64,000 nucleotides of DNA from Portulaca oleracea (GCA_029582165.1 CM055872.1:25398243-25462242); one strand, 5' to 3'; shown: positions 34,111-46,542, counted from the first letter of the stretch. Numbers and translations are program-made. Notes: generated by a model from the sequence alone, not told the origin.

Positions 34111-36503
34111 TATTCCGTGATGTCATGCCACGTGAAGTTTCCCCTTGCTTTGGTGTTGATGTGCTATGTGGGAAAGATGAGCATGTTAATGGTTTGGTTT
34201 GTGCAAAGAATGATGATTGTGTGCGTGATGTTGAAAGTGAAAACCTTGAGAAATCTTGTGATAATTTTGTTGAAAAACCTTGTGGTTTACTTATTGATAA
34301 AGGCCATGAACTTGGCGATGCAAGGGTGGGAATAAAATAAAGTTTACCCCCACCTAATATCATCAAGAACGTGCCTTATGCTATTAACTAGGGTACTTTG
34401 GATGAGTTTTTCAGGTTTGATGATGGTGATCCCTCCATTTCTGAAGGAGGTGATGAGTTTGACCCAAGCTTTAGGCCAACTTGAAGATGTTTGGAGGTGC
34501 AAATGCAAATGAAGCTCCTAAAGCCCTTGGCGATGGAGTTATGGATTATTCGCCGGGCTGAGAGGTACCATGTCTAGCTTAGGACGTTAAACAAGCACTT
34601 CTTGGGAGGCAACCCAAACTTTTTCATATTTATTCACATTTTAAGGATTTTTCTTCCTCTTATTTTGATTTTTTTCTAAATTTTGCTTTATTTTTCTTTG
34701 AATTTTTAGGATTTTTCTTTGATTTATTTTGAATTTTCTAGGACTTTCAGAAAATTTTCTCCCCTTTATTTTCTTTTCCTAGGATTTTCTAGGGTTATTT
34801 TATTATTTTTTTAAATTTTGGAGTATTAATTCTAGGAAAGTAACAAATCTAAAAAAACCAGAAAATTGAAAATTGAAAAAAAAGAAGGGAGATTTTGGAA
34901 AGAAAATGAGGTGAGTAAGGGAGTTTGAGAGTGAGTGGCAATAAAGGGACAGTTAAAATTAAAAAAAAAAAGAGAGTTGAGTGAGAGGGAGACAGAAGCA
35001 AAGAAAAGGGAGGCAAAGGAGGCACAACCGAGCTTCGAACCCAGGACTTTCCACTTCTAAGCTTTTAGCACGGATCGTTTTGATAACAAAACGGATTGTA
35101 CTACTTTCCAGAGGGTCAGTAAACATGAGGTAAGTTCACCACGGGTTGTGGCATAACACCACAGACCGTGTCGTGTCCACCACGGACCATGTTTTTTTCA
35201 CCACGGACCGTGGTGTCCCCCAGGTCAGTTTTCTTTTGCAATTTGAACGGGTTTTGCCTTTTGTACATCATAAATGTAGTTGCCCGCCTCGGGAATTCAT
35301 TTCCGACTCTCTCATTTGCAGCTTTCTTCATTGTCATTACCACTCCCTTCTCCACTTCTTCATCTTCATCTTCATCTTCATCTTCATCTTCCTCAACCTC
35401 CATTACCAGTCCCTCCTCCATTGTCATTTGCTAGTAATTTCTTCATTTCTTAACCAAATTCTTCCAAACTTTCTTCTTTCTTCCCCATTTCACCTCCACT
35501 TTCAGATCCCTACATCATTTCACCATTTCATTCGACCATTCTCTCTCTTCCACCATCTTCACCCATTTCCACCATTGTTGTAAAGCTTGAAAACTCCTAT
35601 TTTTTTCTTTCTCCTTTCACTTGTACAAGGTCTGTTTTCATTTGTTTTCTTTATTTTGAGCATGTATAATTTCGTTTGTTTGATGTTACTTAGTGTTTGT
35701 ACATTTTTGTTTTGATGTTACTTAGTGTTTGTACATTTTTGTTTTGATGTTTTGTTCCCTGTTTTTTTTGTTAGTTTAGTTTGTATATATGTATGTCAGT
35801 TTACTGATTCATAGCTAACTAGTTTTAGTTCTTTGTATGATGTTTATTGTCTCTGTTTTTGGTAGATTAAGCTTTCTTTTTTGTTTGGTATGTGTGTAAC
35901 TAGATTTAGTGTGGTTCTCTGATTTTAGTTTTTGATTTAGTATAATTCTCTGTATGTATGACAGTATGAGTGCTCTATTTTTTTTCTTTTCATTTTTAGT
36001 TCTCTGTTTTGTTTGATTTGTATGCTTGTATGTAGGTTAGTCTATTAATTTGTTGTTTAGTCCATTGTTTAGTTTTAGTTTTAGGTTTAGGTTGTGCTAG
36101 TTTAGTTCATATGGTTTAGTTTAGTTTAGTTTATTCATCTCAATTTCAGTTTATAATTATCTTAGTACCTAGATTTATATATATTAATTTTTATGTTTTC
36201 ATTATCTATAGTAAGTTAGTGTAGCTTAATTTAGTTTTTTTATTTATTTTTATGTTAGACTAGCTTTGTAAAATAATAGATTATTAGCTTAATTAGTTAG
36301 TTTAATGTCTTAATGTTTTAGGGTCTTAGATAGAATAGAGTCTTGATGTTTTTAGTGTTAGATATTATTAGTTAGTGCTTTAGAATAATTAGAGTCTTTA
36401 TTCATGTCTTTAGGATTAGTATAGTTTATTTTGTTAGCTTTAATTAGTTAGTTTAGTTGTAATGTACTCTTTTTGTAATTACTAACCTTTAGTTTGTACA
36501 TTT
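34111..36503 (+). other. Element A non-coding interior between protease-like segment and ORF1-like frame
   Basis: Holds the Athila block AACAAGCACTTCTTGGGAGG followed by CAACCCA (34590-34616), T-rich sequence, CACGG/CCGTG palindromic repeats at about 35140-35215 like those of the element A LTR, a (TCTTCA)n microsatellite at about 35366-35396, and T-rich repetitive sequence with many TTTAGTTTAGTT-like repeats from 35640 to 36480. No RT, RNase H or integrase motif was found in any frame. Confidence 0.65.
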
Positions 36504-37740
36504 TTGTGTATAAAGATGGTTAGGACTTCTAGAGCTCATGATCGCAGTGTCTCAAGGAAGAGGAAGGAAGACGATACGGCTCGTGGAAAGCGACCACAAA
36601 CATCAGGTTCTAGTAGCTTGAGAGGTAACAACCCCTTTCGTTTTCGCAACCCCAATGAAATAGCACGCTATCAAGTACTTAGTCAAAGACAAATAATACC
36701 CACTAGATATTTAGATGAGCCCTTTTTAGAAACAACCGGTATGTTCCATGATGTTACTTGGTTGTTAGAAAATGGTGGGTTGCATAATTTTGCCATGATG
36801 AGGGAGCATACATAACGTTATTTAACTATTGAGTTTTTGAACTCCCTCCATGTTGATTTGACTACGGTTAATAGTAGAATTCAATTTCGGTTGCTAGGAG
36901 ATGAACATGTTTTCACGCTAGTAGAGTTTGCTCAGGTTTATTCTCTTCTTGAAATCACTGATACCGAGCGGAGGACTATTCTTCTAGGCTTGGAGTTTTG
37001 GGATCCCGTTGCATGGTGGAGATTCCTTACCACTGCGGAAGACTATGACCCAAGTAACTCTAAATGTACATTTTTCCGTAGCCCAGTTTTCCGGTATGCA
37101 CAACGGATTTTGTCGTGTAGCATGTTTGGGAAGGGGGGCAGTATGAACGTTATGGAGTTGCATGATCATTACATGTTATGGGGTATGTATTATAATGAAG
37201 TGAATGTGAACCCCGTTGCTTTACTTACTTCTCATTTCGCTCGTGTTGCTTCTCGTTCCTCTGGTAACATAGTTGTTGGTGGGTTGATTACTGTTATGGC
37301 TAGAGATTTAGGGTGGAATCCCGCGGGTCATGCCAATGACATATTGCGGGGGTTCGAGAGGTTAGATTCCAAGACAATAGAGGGGATGCACATATGTAAG
37401 TGTCGACCGGATGTGATCTATTGGGTCTACCGAACCATCTTGAGGTACTTTTGCCTCATGATTTTCTAAGTATTGACCATGTACCCAATGAAGGTGCCCA
37501 TTCAACTTCTCCACCAGCCCCTGAGGGTGGCAATGATGGTGATGATTTTGATGAGGTGGATGAGTCTACCTTTGCTGGAAGGTTTGACTCTCTTGCGGCC
37601 GCTCAAACCTCTTTGCGTTCTTTTTGTGAATTCGAGTTTGCTTATCTTCGATCCTCCCAAACTAGGTTAGAGGAGAACTAAGCCCAGATTCTAGATCTTT
37701 TGCGTAATATGCAACAATGACATCCACACCAACCCTACCC
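36504..37740 (+). pseudogene. Element A Athila ORF1-like gene
   Basis: Frame 36504-36815 begins with a basic region (SRKRKEDDTARGKRPQTSG), then FRNPNEIARYQVLSQRQIIP and a block ending FAMMREHT. After a stop at 36813 the frame resumes at 36837: RIQFRLLGDEHVFTLVEFAQ, DPVAWWRFLTTAEDYDPS, MLWGMYYNEVNVNPVALLTS. A third piece (37462-37681) is acidic, then SLAAAQTSLRSFCEFEF. The pattern F.L.G....FTL.EFA and the position after the gag region match the plant Athila ORF1 (transposon protein of unknown role). Two breaks are visible, at 36813 and near 37460. Confidence 0.72.
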
Positions 37741-40464
37741 TCCTCCTCCACCACCTCAGTGATTATCTTGTTTTCCCCTTCGTGCTAGTATCTTATTGTC
37801 TTATGCAATTAAGAAAATGCTTTGTCCAAGCATGGGTGGGGGGGGGGGGAGGGGGGATAATATGAAAGTTTTGAGTCCGCATCTTTGTGAATATGATTTT
37901 ATTTTGTTGTTTTTCTTTGATTTTTTATTATTTTGTTTAGTTTTAGTTTGATTTTATTTCTTTAGTTTTTCTTTAGTTTTGTTTTTGATTTTGTTTTGTT
38001 ATTTTACTTTGATTTTTATTTTAGTTAGTTTAGAGTTTTTTTTTATTTTCCTAATTTTTATTTGTCATTTGTAAATCTTTTGCATCCACGTAGAATTGCA
38101 TTAGTTAGATGCATATTAGATTTTATTTACTTTCTTTTTCTTAGTTTTTAGTTTCTTCTTCTGTAGTTTTTTATTTGACTTTTGTTTTCAGTTTTTGAAA
38201 AAACCAAAAAAATCAGAAAATTTCAAAAAAATTTAAAAAAATTGAAAAAGAAGAAAAAGAAAAAAATAGGATAGGATACGTTTAGTGAATAAAGTTCTCC
38301 GGTGATGAATTAAAGGTAGATAAGTTTTCTTTTGATTTGATTTAGTCTTGTATTGCCCTTTTGTGAATTAAAGTTGTGAAAAGAGTTGTAAAAACTTAGA
38401 AAGTTTAGAATTATACTTTAATAGTGATGATTGATTGCCTTTTCTATGATATTTTGGAATGAGTTTTGCACATATACATCTATTTGAGCTAGGTTTATTT
38501 CAGAGCTTTAAACCCGTGACCACATAAGTTTAAATGACTAATCATTTTTATTAGTCTCATATTTCCATGTGTGACTCATCCTTAGTTGCATTCTCTAGAA
38601 CTTGCGATGTATTTCTTTGAAACTGCATTCTTGCTTGTGCATTGATAATATGATAGAGGCATTCTTGTATAAATTTTAGCTACAAAGCCAAAAAACCACC
38701 CTTTTTCATGTTAATATCCGTTGTTGAACAAATCAAGGGAATTCAATCATGATTAATGTAGCAACAAAAGGGAAGAAATCAACACATAAGGCAAGTTACC
38801 GTCGGAAGGACTCAAGTCCAAGCATCCAAAGGCATCTATAAAAAGGATGATAGAAGAATTGAGAAGATAGGCGATTCCACGGAAGTAGTCGCGGAGTAAG
38901 AAATCCGGTGGGATTTCTCCAAGTGTGTAACCAATGGTTCGGTGGTGAAGGTAGCCAGTAAAGGACCTCTGGTGAAGGTATAGCCAAGGACCTTGGTGAG
39001 CATTCATTGTGTCCACATGTGGTGGAGAGATGGTGCGTAGCAGAGCCTTGACGGACTAAGGCTGTGTGAGTTTGTGCTTTAATGTAATCCATCATGTTCC
39101 AAATCGCCGCTAGGGTTTTTCCTATGACGATCCTTATATGTAATTGACTCAAGGACATTCAGTCTTGGTCAGTGATCTTTTCAGTAACTGCCTTTGGGTT
39201 GTTACTTCTTGTTTTGTTTTGTAAGTGTAACTTGTTCTTTGATTGTTATAAATCTAATGAGGTATTTCAGTTACACTGTGTTTTGATCCTTGGTTTGAAA
39301 CCAAGGAAGTTTGCTCTAACGTCCTTACCTAGTGTGTAGATCTTAATTGTGAACTTCACCCCCCTCTTGGGCTCCAACATCCGCCTTTAACCCCCTTTTA
39401 CCCTTGTAACTCTCTTTCTTTTGATTACCTATATCTTAAGTCATGGCCAAATGTTTGATTTCCTACCCTTAAGCCTATGCTTGGAGTGTGTTAGAGTGTG
39501 AAAAGTTGGGTTGATTGTGGTGATTTTGGTGGTTTGGTTTTGTTGGGGATGTTGTGAAAGTTGAACATCATGACATTTTTCCCCATTGTAGCTTGATATG
39601 GGTTGAGTTAGAAATTTGCCTTATTAGTGTGTATATATATCTTTCAGTTTGAGTTGTAAAAAAAAGAGAAAGGAGAAAAAAGAAGAAAGAAAAAAAAAAG
39701 CAAAAGAAACAAAATTAGAAAATTGAGAAAAAAAAATGAAGAAAAAAAAGAAGTATTGTTTGTTAGTTTGTTCTCTTTGATTTGAGGTAATTTCCACTTG
39801 ATTTTGGGATGATTTAAATTGAATATAAGGTGTGAGAGTTTTTAATTGTGCAATTTGGCAAGGTTTAAGCTCCAAGTTTTGGCTTTTAGCTCCACTTCCC
39901 AAAATTATATTTCCATTCCTTACCCTTAACCTTAGCCCCATTACAACCTCTTTGAAAGTCCTCTTGATTATCTTTGTGCATTGCATTCTAGCGGTAGAGA
40001 ATTGAGATTATTTGCAAGCTTATGGTAGAATGTTACTTTGTGATTGAGTATTGAGTTATTTTCAAACACATGAGAGGAGTGTTTCCACGTTCCTAAAGTG
40101 AGGTTGCTCTCAGTTTACCTAGTTTCATCTATAATTGTGTGCTTGCTAGTTTTTCTTGAGATTAGAAGGATGATTAGTTTGATCTTGATAGGTATAGTTT
40201 TTGTAATTCTTTCTATGGTTCCATCTTCTCTTGTATATAAACTCTCTTTCATACTTGGGCTATGCTTGATTAATTAGATATCTTATCGATGCTTTCCTGA
40301 AACGATTGTAAATAAAATTTTCATTTTTACTTTGAAACTTTTTCTTTTGATTTGAGTCATTTTGTCCCATATATTTTCTATTTTCGTTATTTCCTTTATT
40401 TTTCTATTTTATTTGTGAGTTTAGCCTTGCTTAGGGACAAGCAAGGTGTAAGCATGAGAGGATT
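37741..40464 (+). other. Element A 3' untranslated region
   Basis: Long non-coding tail. It starts with a purine tract at about 37837-37859 (GGGTGGGG followed by more G and AGGGGGGATAA), then T-rich and A-rich low-complexity sequence. A segment at 38709-39357 may be a foreign solo LTR. A purine-rich AGCATGAGAGGATT lies directly before the 3' LTR and may be its polypurine tract. Confidence 0.6.
38709..39357. repeat. Possible solo LTR within element A
   Basis: Starts TGTTAATATCCG and ends GTGAACTTCA (TG...CA), with a TATA-like CTATAAAAAGG at about 38836. It differs in composition from the surrounding element A tail. No 5-bp target duplication was found (TTTCA and CCCCC), so the call is tentative. 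Confidence 0.3.
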
Positions 40465-41467
40465 TGATAAGTGTATATTATATATATACATGATCTTGGA
40501 TTACTTAGAGTTAATTTAAGTGATTTTGAATATGAATGTATTATTTTTATACTCGAATTCTCTATATTATGCTTGGTTAGAGTTTGGTATAGTTTTGTAG
40601 GAATTTGGAGTAATTTAGATCAAATCAAGCTCAAAGCCAAGTCAAAGAAGTCCAAGTAGAGCATAAAAGATGAGAGAGATCCACCCCAAGGCCCAAACTC
40701 GAGCCCAAAACATCATTGGATCCCGTCAGACACCAACACAGGTGCAATCTTGCCCAACACGACTCGTGCCAGGGTCCAGAGAGCAGAAAAGTTGGAAGAA
40801 ACCTTCACCACGACCCGTGTCAAGACACCACGGACCGTGGTGGTGTCAGGACGGACCGTGGTGGGGGAAATTATTGCAAAATGCCGTTTCAACTTCGTTT
40901 TAATGCTAGATAATTGATGTATCCGGCTGTTTTTGCTATCATTCACTCTCATTCATCATCATATTCATCTCTACATTCATTCATCCCTCCGTCCACAATT
41001 CCATCCAAGTTCATCCTTAATTGAAGATTGAGAGTTTGTTGAGTTAGAGGATTGATTTTCAAGAAATCCTTTGAAGTGGAGGAGCAAAAGTCCCCACCGA
41101 TCACCATTCAAGCGAGGAACGATTTCCGTCTTGGTTTACTTCTCTTTCTTTTAGATTTCATGCTTTCTAGAGTAGATTTTCATATGTTTTGTGTTTTGAA
41201 CATGAGTAATGAGTAGTTTCTTTTAGTTTGGGGGATAAACCCTTATTAGTTTCTCTTGTGGATTGAATATTGTTGGATTGAACAAGTATGTTAATCTAGT
41301 TTGATTGCATTTTATTTACCGTTGATTATGTATGTCATTGTTTTTGATTGGCCATCAAGAATATGGATTTAGATTGTTGAATGAAGTACCGAACGGATAA
41401 TCGGAACCTTTAGAATTAAACTGATTATGAAGTGAACTAGATATAGAAGACTTTGTAATTAGGGGTC
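40465..41467 (+). repeat. Element A 3' LTR, first part
   Basis: Starts TGATAAGTGTATATTATATA and aligns to the 5' LTR from 15214. It is interrupted at AGGGGTC by element D, with the rest at 51459-51872. Palindromic CACGGACCGTGGTG occurs at about 40830-40843. Confidence 0.92.
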
Positions 41468-42433
41468 TGTAAACACAAATTTCGAGTCTAAATTTAATAA
41501 AGACAAGAAAATTGAGAAACAAATTAATTTGTATTAATATTTGAATGTATGTGGATACAATCTCTGTGTTGAATACAATAAAGTAGTCCTCTGATTCGAT
41601 CTCCCTAAATTTGGGTGAGCCGAGGGCGCGAACGCTTGATCTCGATCTCGAATAGCTGATGAGCTTTATAACAATTCTTGAGCTGAAGGTCTTGAGCGTT
41701 GATCTCCTTAGTGCTTGGTAACTGGAGGCTGCTCGAAGGTTGACCGTTTGCAGGTTGACTGTTGGTTGCAGTTCTTCAAGTTCTTGGATGCGAGGGCTTG
41801 AATGCTTGGTCTCGATCGATGAACCAGATGAAGAAGATGACTGCAGTCTTTGATGTGAAGAACAGAAGTTGTTGAACTAGCAGGCGTTGGTCCTTGGCGC
41901 TTGATAGCTGGATGTCGCTTGTAGTTCAATCTTCTGAAGGCTTCACAGGTCTTGCTGAAGAACTCTGTAGTAGTTCTTGATCTTGACGCAACAGAGGGTT
42001 GAAGCTTTTGCAGACCTTGATCCTTGACGCTTGGTAGCTGGAGGTCGCTTGCAGTTCGATCTTCTGAAGCCTTTGGAGTGCAGAATGTCGAATGTAGTCG
42101 GGGTAGACTGTAGAGCCTCTTGAAAACGAAGGGGATGACCTCTATTTATAAGCTCTGGAGGCTTAGGGTTTCCTAGGGTTAGAGCCGGCTTTGGGCTTGG
42201 GCCCAAATTAATTTATTATCCCTTTATTTAAAATAAAGAAATTATTATTATTTTCTGCATCATAAATGATACGTGTCATGATACTATTGGCCAGGATGCA
42301 TTTCCATTTAAAATTCAATCAAATGGACCGTCGTAATTAATTTAACACGTGGCGGATAATAATTGGCCGAATAAATTTACTTTATTTTCCACGTGTTATT
42401 TTTTAATTGGTCGACAAATTTTTGCCTCCTACA
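41468..42433 (-). repeat. Element D 3' LTR
   Basis: 966 bp. The minus-strand TATA box CTTATAAATAGAGG lies at about 42147-42132. It is paired with 49500-51453 minus element E. The paired copy lacks about 42 bp here between two TTGACGC repeats (near 41985-42030). Confidence 0.9.
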
Positions 42434-42578
42434 GATGCCCCCTTCGAGAGTCAGCCGCGAACACGAATTTTGGGTGTTTAAAGCGGTTGAGTCTCGAATA
42501 TTTAAGGACAATAATTTTTTTTATCACAACTTTTCAGTTTGGATAAACATTTCACCAGAAATTTAATCGGATAAAATG

Positions 42579-42716
42579 TTTGGCAGTTGGAGTTGGAGTT
42601 GGAGTTGGAGTTGGAGAAGGAGTTGGAGTTGGAGTTGGAGTTGGAGTTTGAGTTGGAGATGGTGATGGTGATGGAGTTGGAGTTTGAGTTGGAGATGGTG
42701 ATGGAGTTGGAGACTT
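42579..42716. repeat. Hexanucleotide-type microsatellite (TTGGAG)n
   Basis: Tandem TTGGAG units with variants (TTTGAG, ATGGTG) running about 135 bp between the element D 3' LTR and the minisatellite. Confidence 0.9.
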
Positions 42717-42994
42717 GATTGAGAATTCTAGTAGTATCCTGAAACTTGGCCAATCAGATACTATATAAACGCACCATCCTCGCCTCTTCCATTCATCTGT
42801 TGTTCCTCATCTTCTCCCTAGATCTTCAAACTCACAGGTTTTACAGTATCTTCTTTTTCTTTCTTTCTTTTTTTTAATTTTTTTCATATAATATGACCTT
42901 TTATCTTTCTTGTTCAATTTTTTTTTGCCATCTTTTCGGTACAAGGAGCTGAGATTAATTGCCATCGTGTGCTTGAAGTTGTCCTTTGTCATTG

Positions 42995-43990
42995 TCAGAG
43001 TCTTTCTTACTCCTCAGCGTGCTGACGTAGAATAGTCCTAGACTATTCTCTTCAGGACTGTCTGGGTCGACAGTGTCGCCATTTCGCTTCCTTGGGCTAC
43101 TCCTCAGCGTACTAACATAGAGTAGTCCTAAACTACTCTCTTCAGATCGCCCGGTCGATGTTGTCTCCATCTCTCGCTGTGGACTACTCCTCAACAGACG
43201 ACGTGAGTAGTCCTAGACTACTCTTCATGACCGTCGCATAAGATGACGCCATATCTGCTTTCGTGGAATACTCCTCAACGTACTGACGTAGAGTAGTCCT
43301 AGACTACTCTCTTCAGGACTGTCTGTGTCGACAGTGTTATCGCCTTGGCTTCAAGTGGAATTCTCCCTAGCTTATTGGCGTAGAGTTGTCCTAGACAACT
43401 CTCTCAAAAACGACAGTACAGTCTGGGTCAACGGAGTCATGGTTTCATCGCAAGTGGACTACTCCTCAGTGACGTTCTGATATATTAGACATCTTGAAGT
43501 GTCTCTTTTCAGAACTGACCTGGGTCGACAGAGCCGTCATTGTGTTTACTCCTCGGGGACGTCCTGATGTATTAGATATCTCTGAGGTGTCTCTTTTCAA
43601 AACTGACCTGGGTCGACAGAGCCGCCATCGTGTTTACTCCTCATGGACGTTCTGATGTATTAGACGTCTTTGAGATGTCTCTTTTCAGAACTGACTTGGG
43701 TCGACAGAGTCAATGCCATCGTGTTTACTCCTCAGGGACGTTCTGATGTATTAGACATCTTTGAGGTGTCTCTTTTCAGATCTGACCTGGGTCGACAGAG
43801 TCAACGTCATCGTGTTTACTCCTCAAGAACATTCTGATGTATTAGACATCTTTGAGGTGTCTCTTTTTAAAATTGACCTGGGTAGACAGAGTCAACGCCT
43901 CGCCGCAAGTGGAATATTCCTTAGTTTACTGACATAGAGTTGTCATAGACAACTCTCTTCAGGATTGTCTGGGTCGACTGTGTCATGGCG
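42995..43990. repeat. Minisatellite of about 11 hairpin-forming units (84-97 bp each)
   Basis: Units begin near 43008, 43099, 43185, 43269, 43363, 43460, 43550, 43636, 43726, 43819 and 43916 with ACTCCTCAG-like sequence and end near GGTCGACAG. Each holds a short inverted repeat. Units 1-5 and 11 form a 7-bp stem around CCTAG or CATAG (for example GAGTAGT/ACTACTC at 43291-43309). Units 6-10 form a stem such as AGACATCT/AGGTGTCT around TTG. The array is in the 3' region of element D. Unit lengths are not multiples of three, so it is not a coding repeat. Confidence 0.88.
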
Positions 43991-45147
43991 TCACCGCAAA
44001 AGGAAACCATAAACCTCAAAAGCTTGATTTTCCAGCTGTTGGAGCTGGTGAAAAGCTTGAAGTCTCCATGATCTGATTCTAGCCCAAGATTTTACTCTTG
44101 ACATTTTATATCCTATTTTGTCTGTATGGAAAGCATAAACCTCAAAAATTAACATTGGCATTTACCTACCCAAACGCCTAGCGACCTATATGAGACAACC
44201 TAATGGAAACAATGCCTATATGATGAAAGAACCCTTTTTTTTTTTGGTTGGGCTTGCCCGCTGATGGGCTTGCATGAAGACTCCTAACCTAAAATAATGT
44301 TATTTACATGAAGAGGGGAGGTATCCATCAAGTCATCATAAAATCGAATCAACATTAAAATTTTAATGGACTCAAATTTAGTTAACGACCGAAGGGATGC
44401 CTTAGGGGTCAAACATTACTTAGGGTTGAGTGAAGTCGAACTTGAATCTCAAGCTTAGTCAAACCTCTTTGACTTGGGCCTAAGAGAGACCTTTTGGGCT
44501 TACTTTAATCTCATTTGAATATTACCTATACTAAAGTAATGTTTGAAGGAAATGCAAGTGTTGGACCGATTCACTTTACAGTGAAATGTACAGTTAGCAC
44601 ATAATTAGCACGTTAATTGTTTTAAGAAAACAAAAAAGAAAGAAATGCACGTAGCATACAAATGAGTGTTACCATCCTAACCATGGTTCTAGGTTCGAAG
44701 TTTAGGGTAAGTTTCCTAAAGGCTTCTATGCTCATGTCTCGCACGGGCCGTAAATTCTATGGACTTCATAGTAATACGGGTCGTGTGTTTCTCATAAAAT
44801 TTAAGGGAAAATGTAAATTCATAATCCCTAAAATGTTGGAGTAATTCATGAGTGGGAAAGGGTTATGATCTTCCTGAAATGTGGTATTCATTTCCTCCAA
44901 GTCATTAATGCACTTTACTCGAAAGGAAAATTTAGGATTAAAAACCTAAACGGTACCTTTTGGTTCTTCCCAATTTAAAAAAAATCGAAAAGTAGGCCCG
45001 TATGCAAAAATGCCTACTAAATAATAAAAATTATAGAGTCTCCAGTGGAGTCGCCATTTTAAAAGACCGATTTTTTAACTCAAATATTTAAAAGACCGAT
45101 TTTTCAAGTTTTACCCTCTTAAAGAAGTCTCCAGTGGAGTCGCCATT
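43991..45147 (-). other. Non-coding interior, leader-like sequence after the LTR at 45148-46542
   Basis: On the minus strand the LTR end is followed directly by ATGGCGACTCCACTGGAGAC (45147-45128), which resembles the PBS region of Tat/Ogre elements. A second copy of GGCGACTCCACTGGAGAC lies at about 45060-45043. The rest has no open frame and includes a T-run near 44236. It is probably the leader of a truncated Tat/Ogre-type element. Confidence 0.55.
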
Positions 45148-46542
45148 TGTAGGACCCGGGAAAAAGCTTCCAATGGTGCCCTACACGGTGTTAGGCGAAT
45201 CGAAAGAGGTGTCTAGTCTTTAAGGGATTTGAATTCAATTTTTATTAATAAAAATTTTCAAACGCAATCTTGAATTTAATTAATTTTATTACGAGAAAAT
45301 GTCTTTGCTCAGAAAATAATATAACACAAAAAACGAGGAGAATCAACGGTGAATCGGGACCTCAATTTTCTGATTCGTTTCTTTCTGTGATATTACTTCC
45401 CGTGCAATTAAAATTTTCTAGAAATAAAAGACAAAATTCGAAAAGAAAGCGAAAGAATCAAATTGAATAAATTATAGAGTCGCCAATTAATTTTTGGTGA
45501 GAATTAATAAAATCAAATTAGACTCCGCAAACCACGAACCATGAGATTCGGATCCGGGGGTAAGGTTACGAATTCAAAAGTAAAAACCCTCGAACCCGCC
45601 CGTTCAAAAAACGGACTCTACTAAATCGGTTCTCGTTAAAGAAGAGAGTAGAAGAAGAGAAATAATTAGATTAATTTAAATTATTTAGATACATGCAAAA
45701 AGTTAAATGCAATAAATAAATAAATGCGATAAATGAAACATAAATAAATAAATAAATAAATAACGAAATTGAAGTTGCAATTACATTAATCCGATTTAGA
45801 TTAGTCACAATTAATATTTAATGTCAAGATTACAATAATATAAGTGATTACAAGAAAGTAAAAATGCTAAATAAAGATGCCAAGAATTAATGTATGCAAA
45901 TGATGAAGAAAGGAGGAGGAGGAGAAGAAGAGAGGGAGAAGAGGAAGAAGAAATCACCTAGTGTCAATACTCCTAGGTGATTCGGTGTAAAGAAAAATGA
46001 TGGGAGTGAGGCTGTATTTATAGGGGAAATGAACTGAGGAAACTAGGGTTATGAAATAAAGAGGGGTAGCTGGGTCATTCTGATTAGCAGGAGGCCCAGT
46101 ATGTTGGAATGAAATGAAGCGGGCCACTGCGGACCAGCGTGTTGGTTTATTTTAAGATGCCTAACTTCAAACGACCATAACTTTCTCATCCGACCTCCAA
46201 TTAACTTGATTCAAGTGTCGTTGAAAAGCTTGTAATAAGTACTTTTAGCTCCCAAAATTAGGAAACTCATAGAGGTCGGTGGAAAATCGGTAATTTAAAG
46301 AAAAGGCTCAGGTACATGAATAAAGAGCTGAGTTTTTGGAATATTTGAACGCGGATGGGCCAGAAATGGAAATGGGCTAATGTGAAAGGCTTTTTGTAGA
46401 GGAAAATTTATTTGGGTTTTTTTGTAGGTTTTTCATCATTTATGCATTTCAAGAATACTTGGCATTTAATCCTAAAAATAAAAATGCTCAAAGTAAATTA
46501 CATAATTACAAAGCTGAACTACGACAAAATTCAGCGTCTACA
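45148..46542 (-). mobile_element. Element F: Tat/Ogre-type LTR (1.4 kb) inside element D
   Basis: Minus reading starts TGTAGACGCTGAATTTTG and ends CGGGTCCTACA, with a PBS-like sequence immediately after. It contains an (AAAT)n run at about 45744-45771. Flanks CCATT and TCATG do not form a target duplication. So this is more likely a 5' LTR plus leader of a truncated element than a clean solo LTR. Confidence 0.6.

Noticed and set aside
35146..35583. 145-codon Phe/Ile-rich plus-strand frame and 103-codon acidic minus-strand frame
   Set aside because: Both are by-products of the (TCTTCA)n microsatellite and T-rich element A interior.
42955..43194. 79-codon minus-strand frame with repeated LGLLYVSTLRS
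   Set aside because: It spans two units of the minisatellite. Unit lengths are not multiples of three, so the frame does not continue through the array.
42995..43990. CRISPR-like array
   Set aside because: The repeat units diverge and there are no unique spacers of fixed length between identical short repeats. The setting is a plant retrotransposon.
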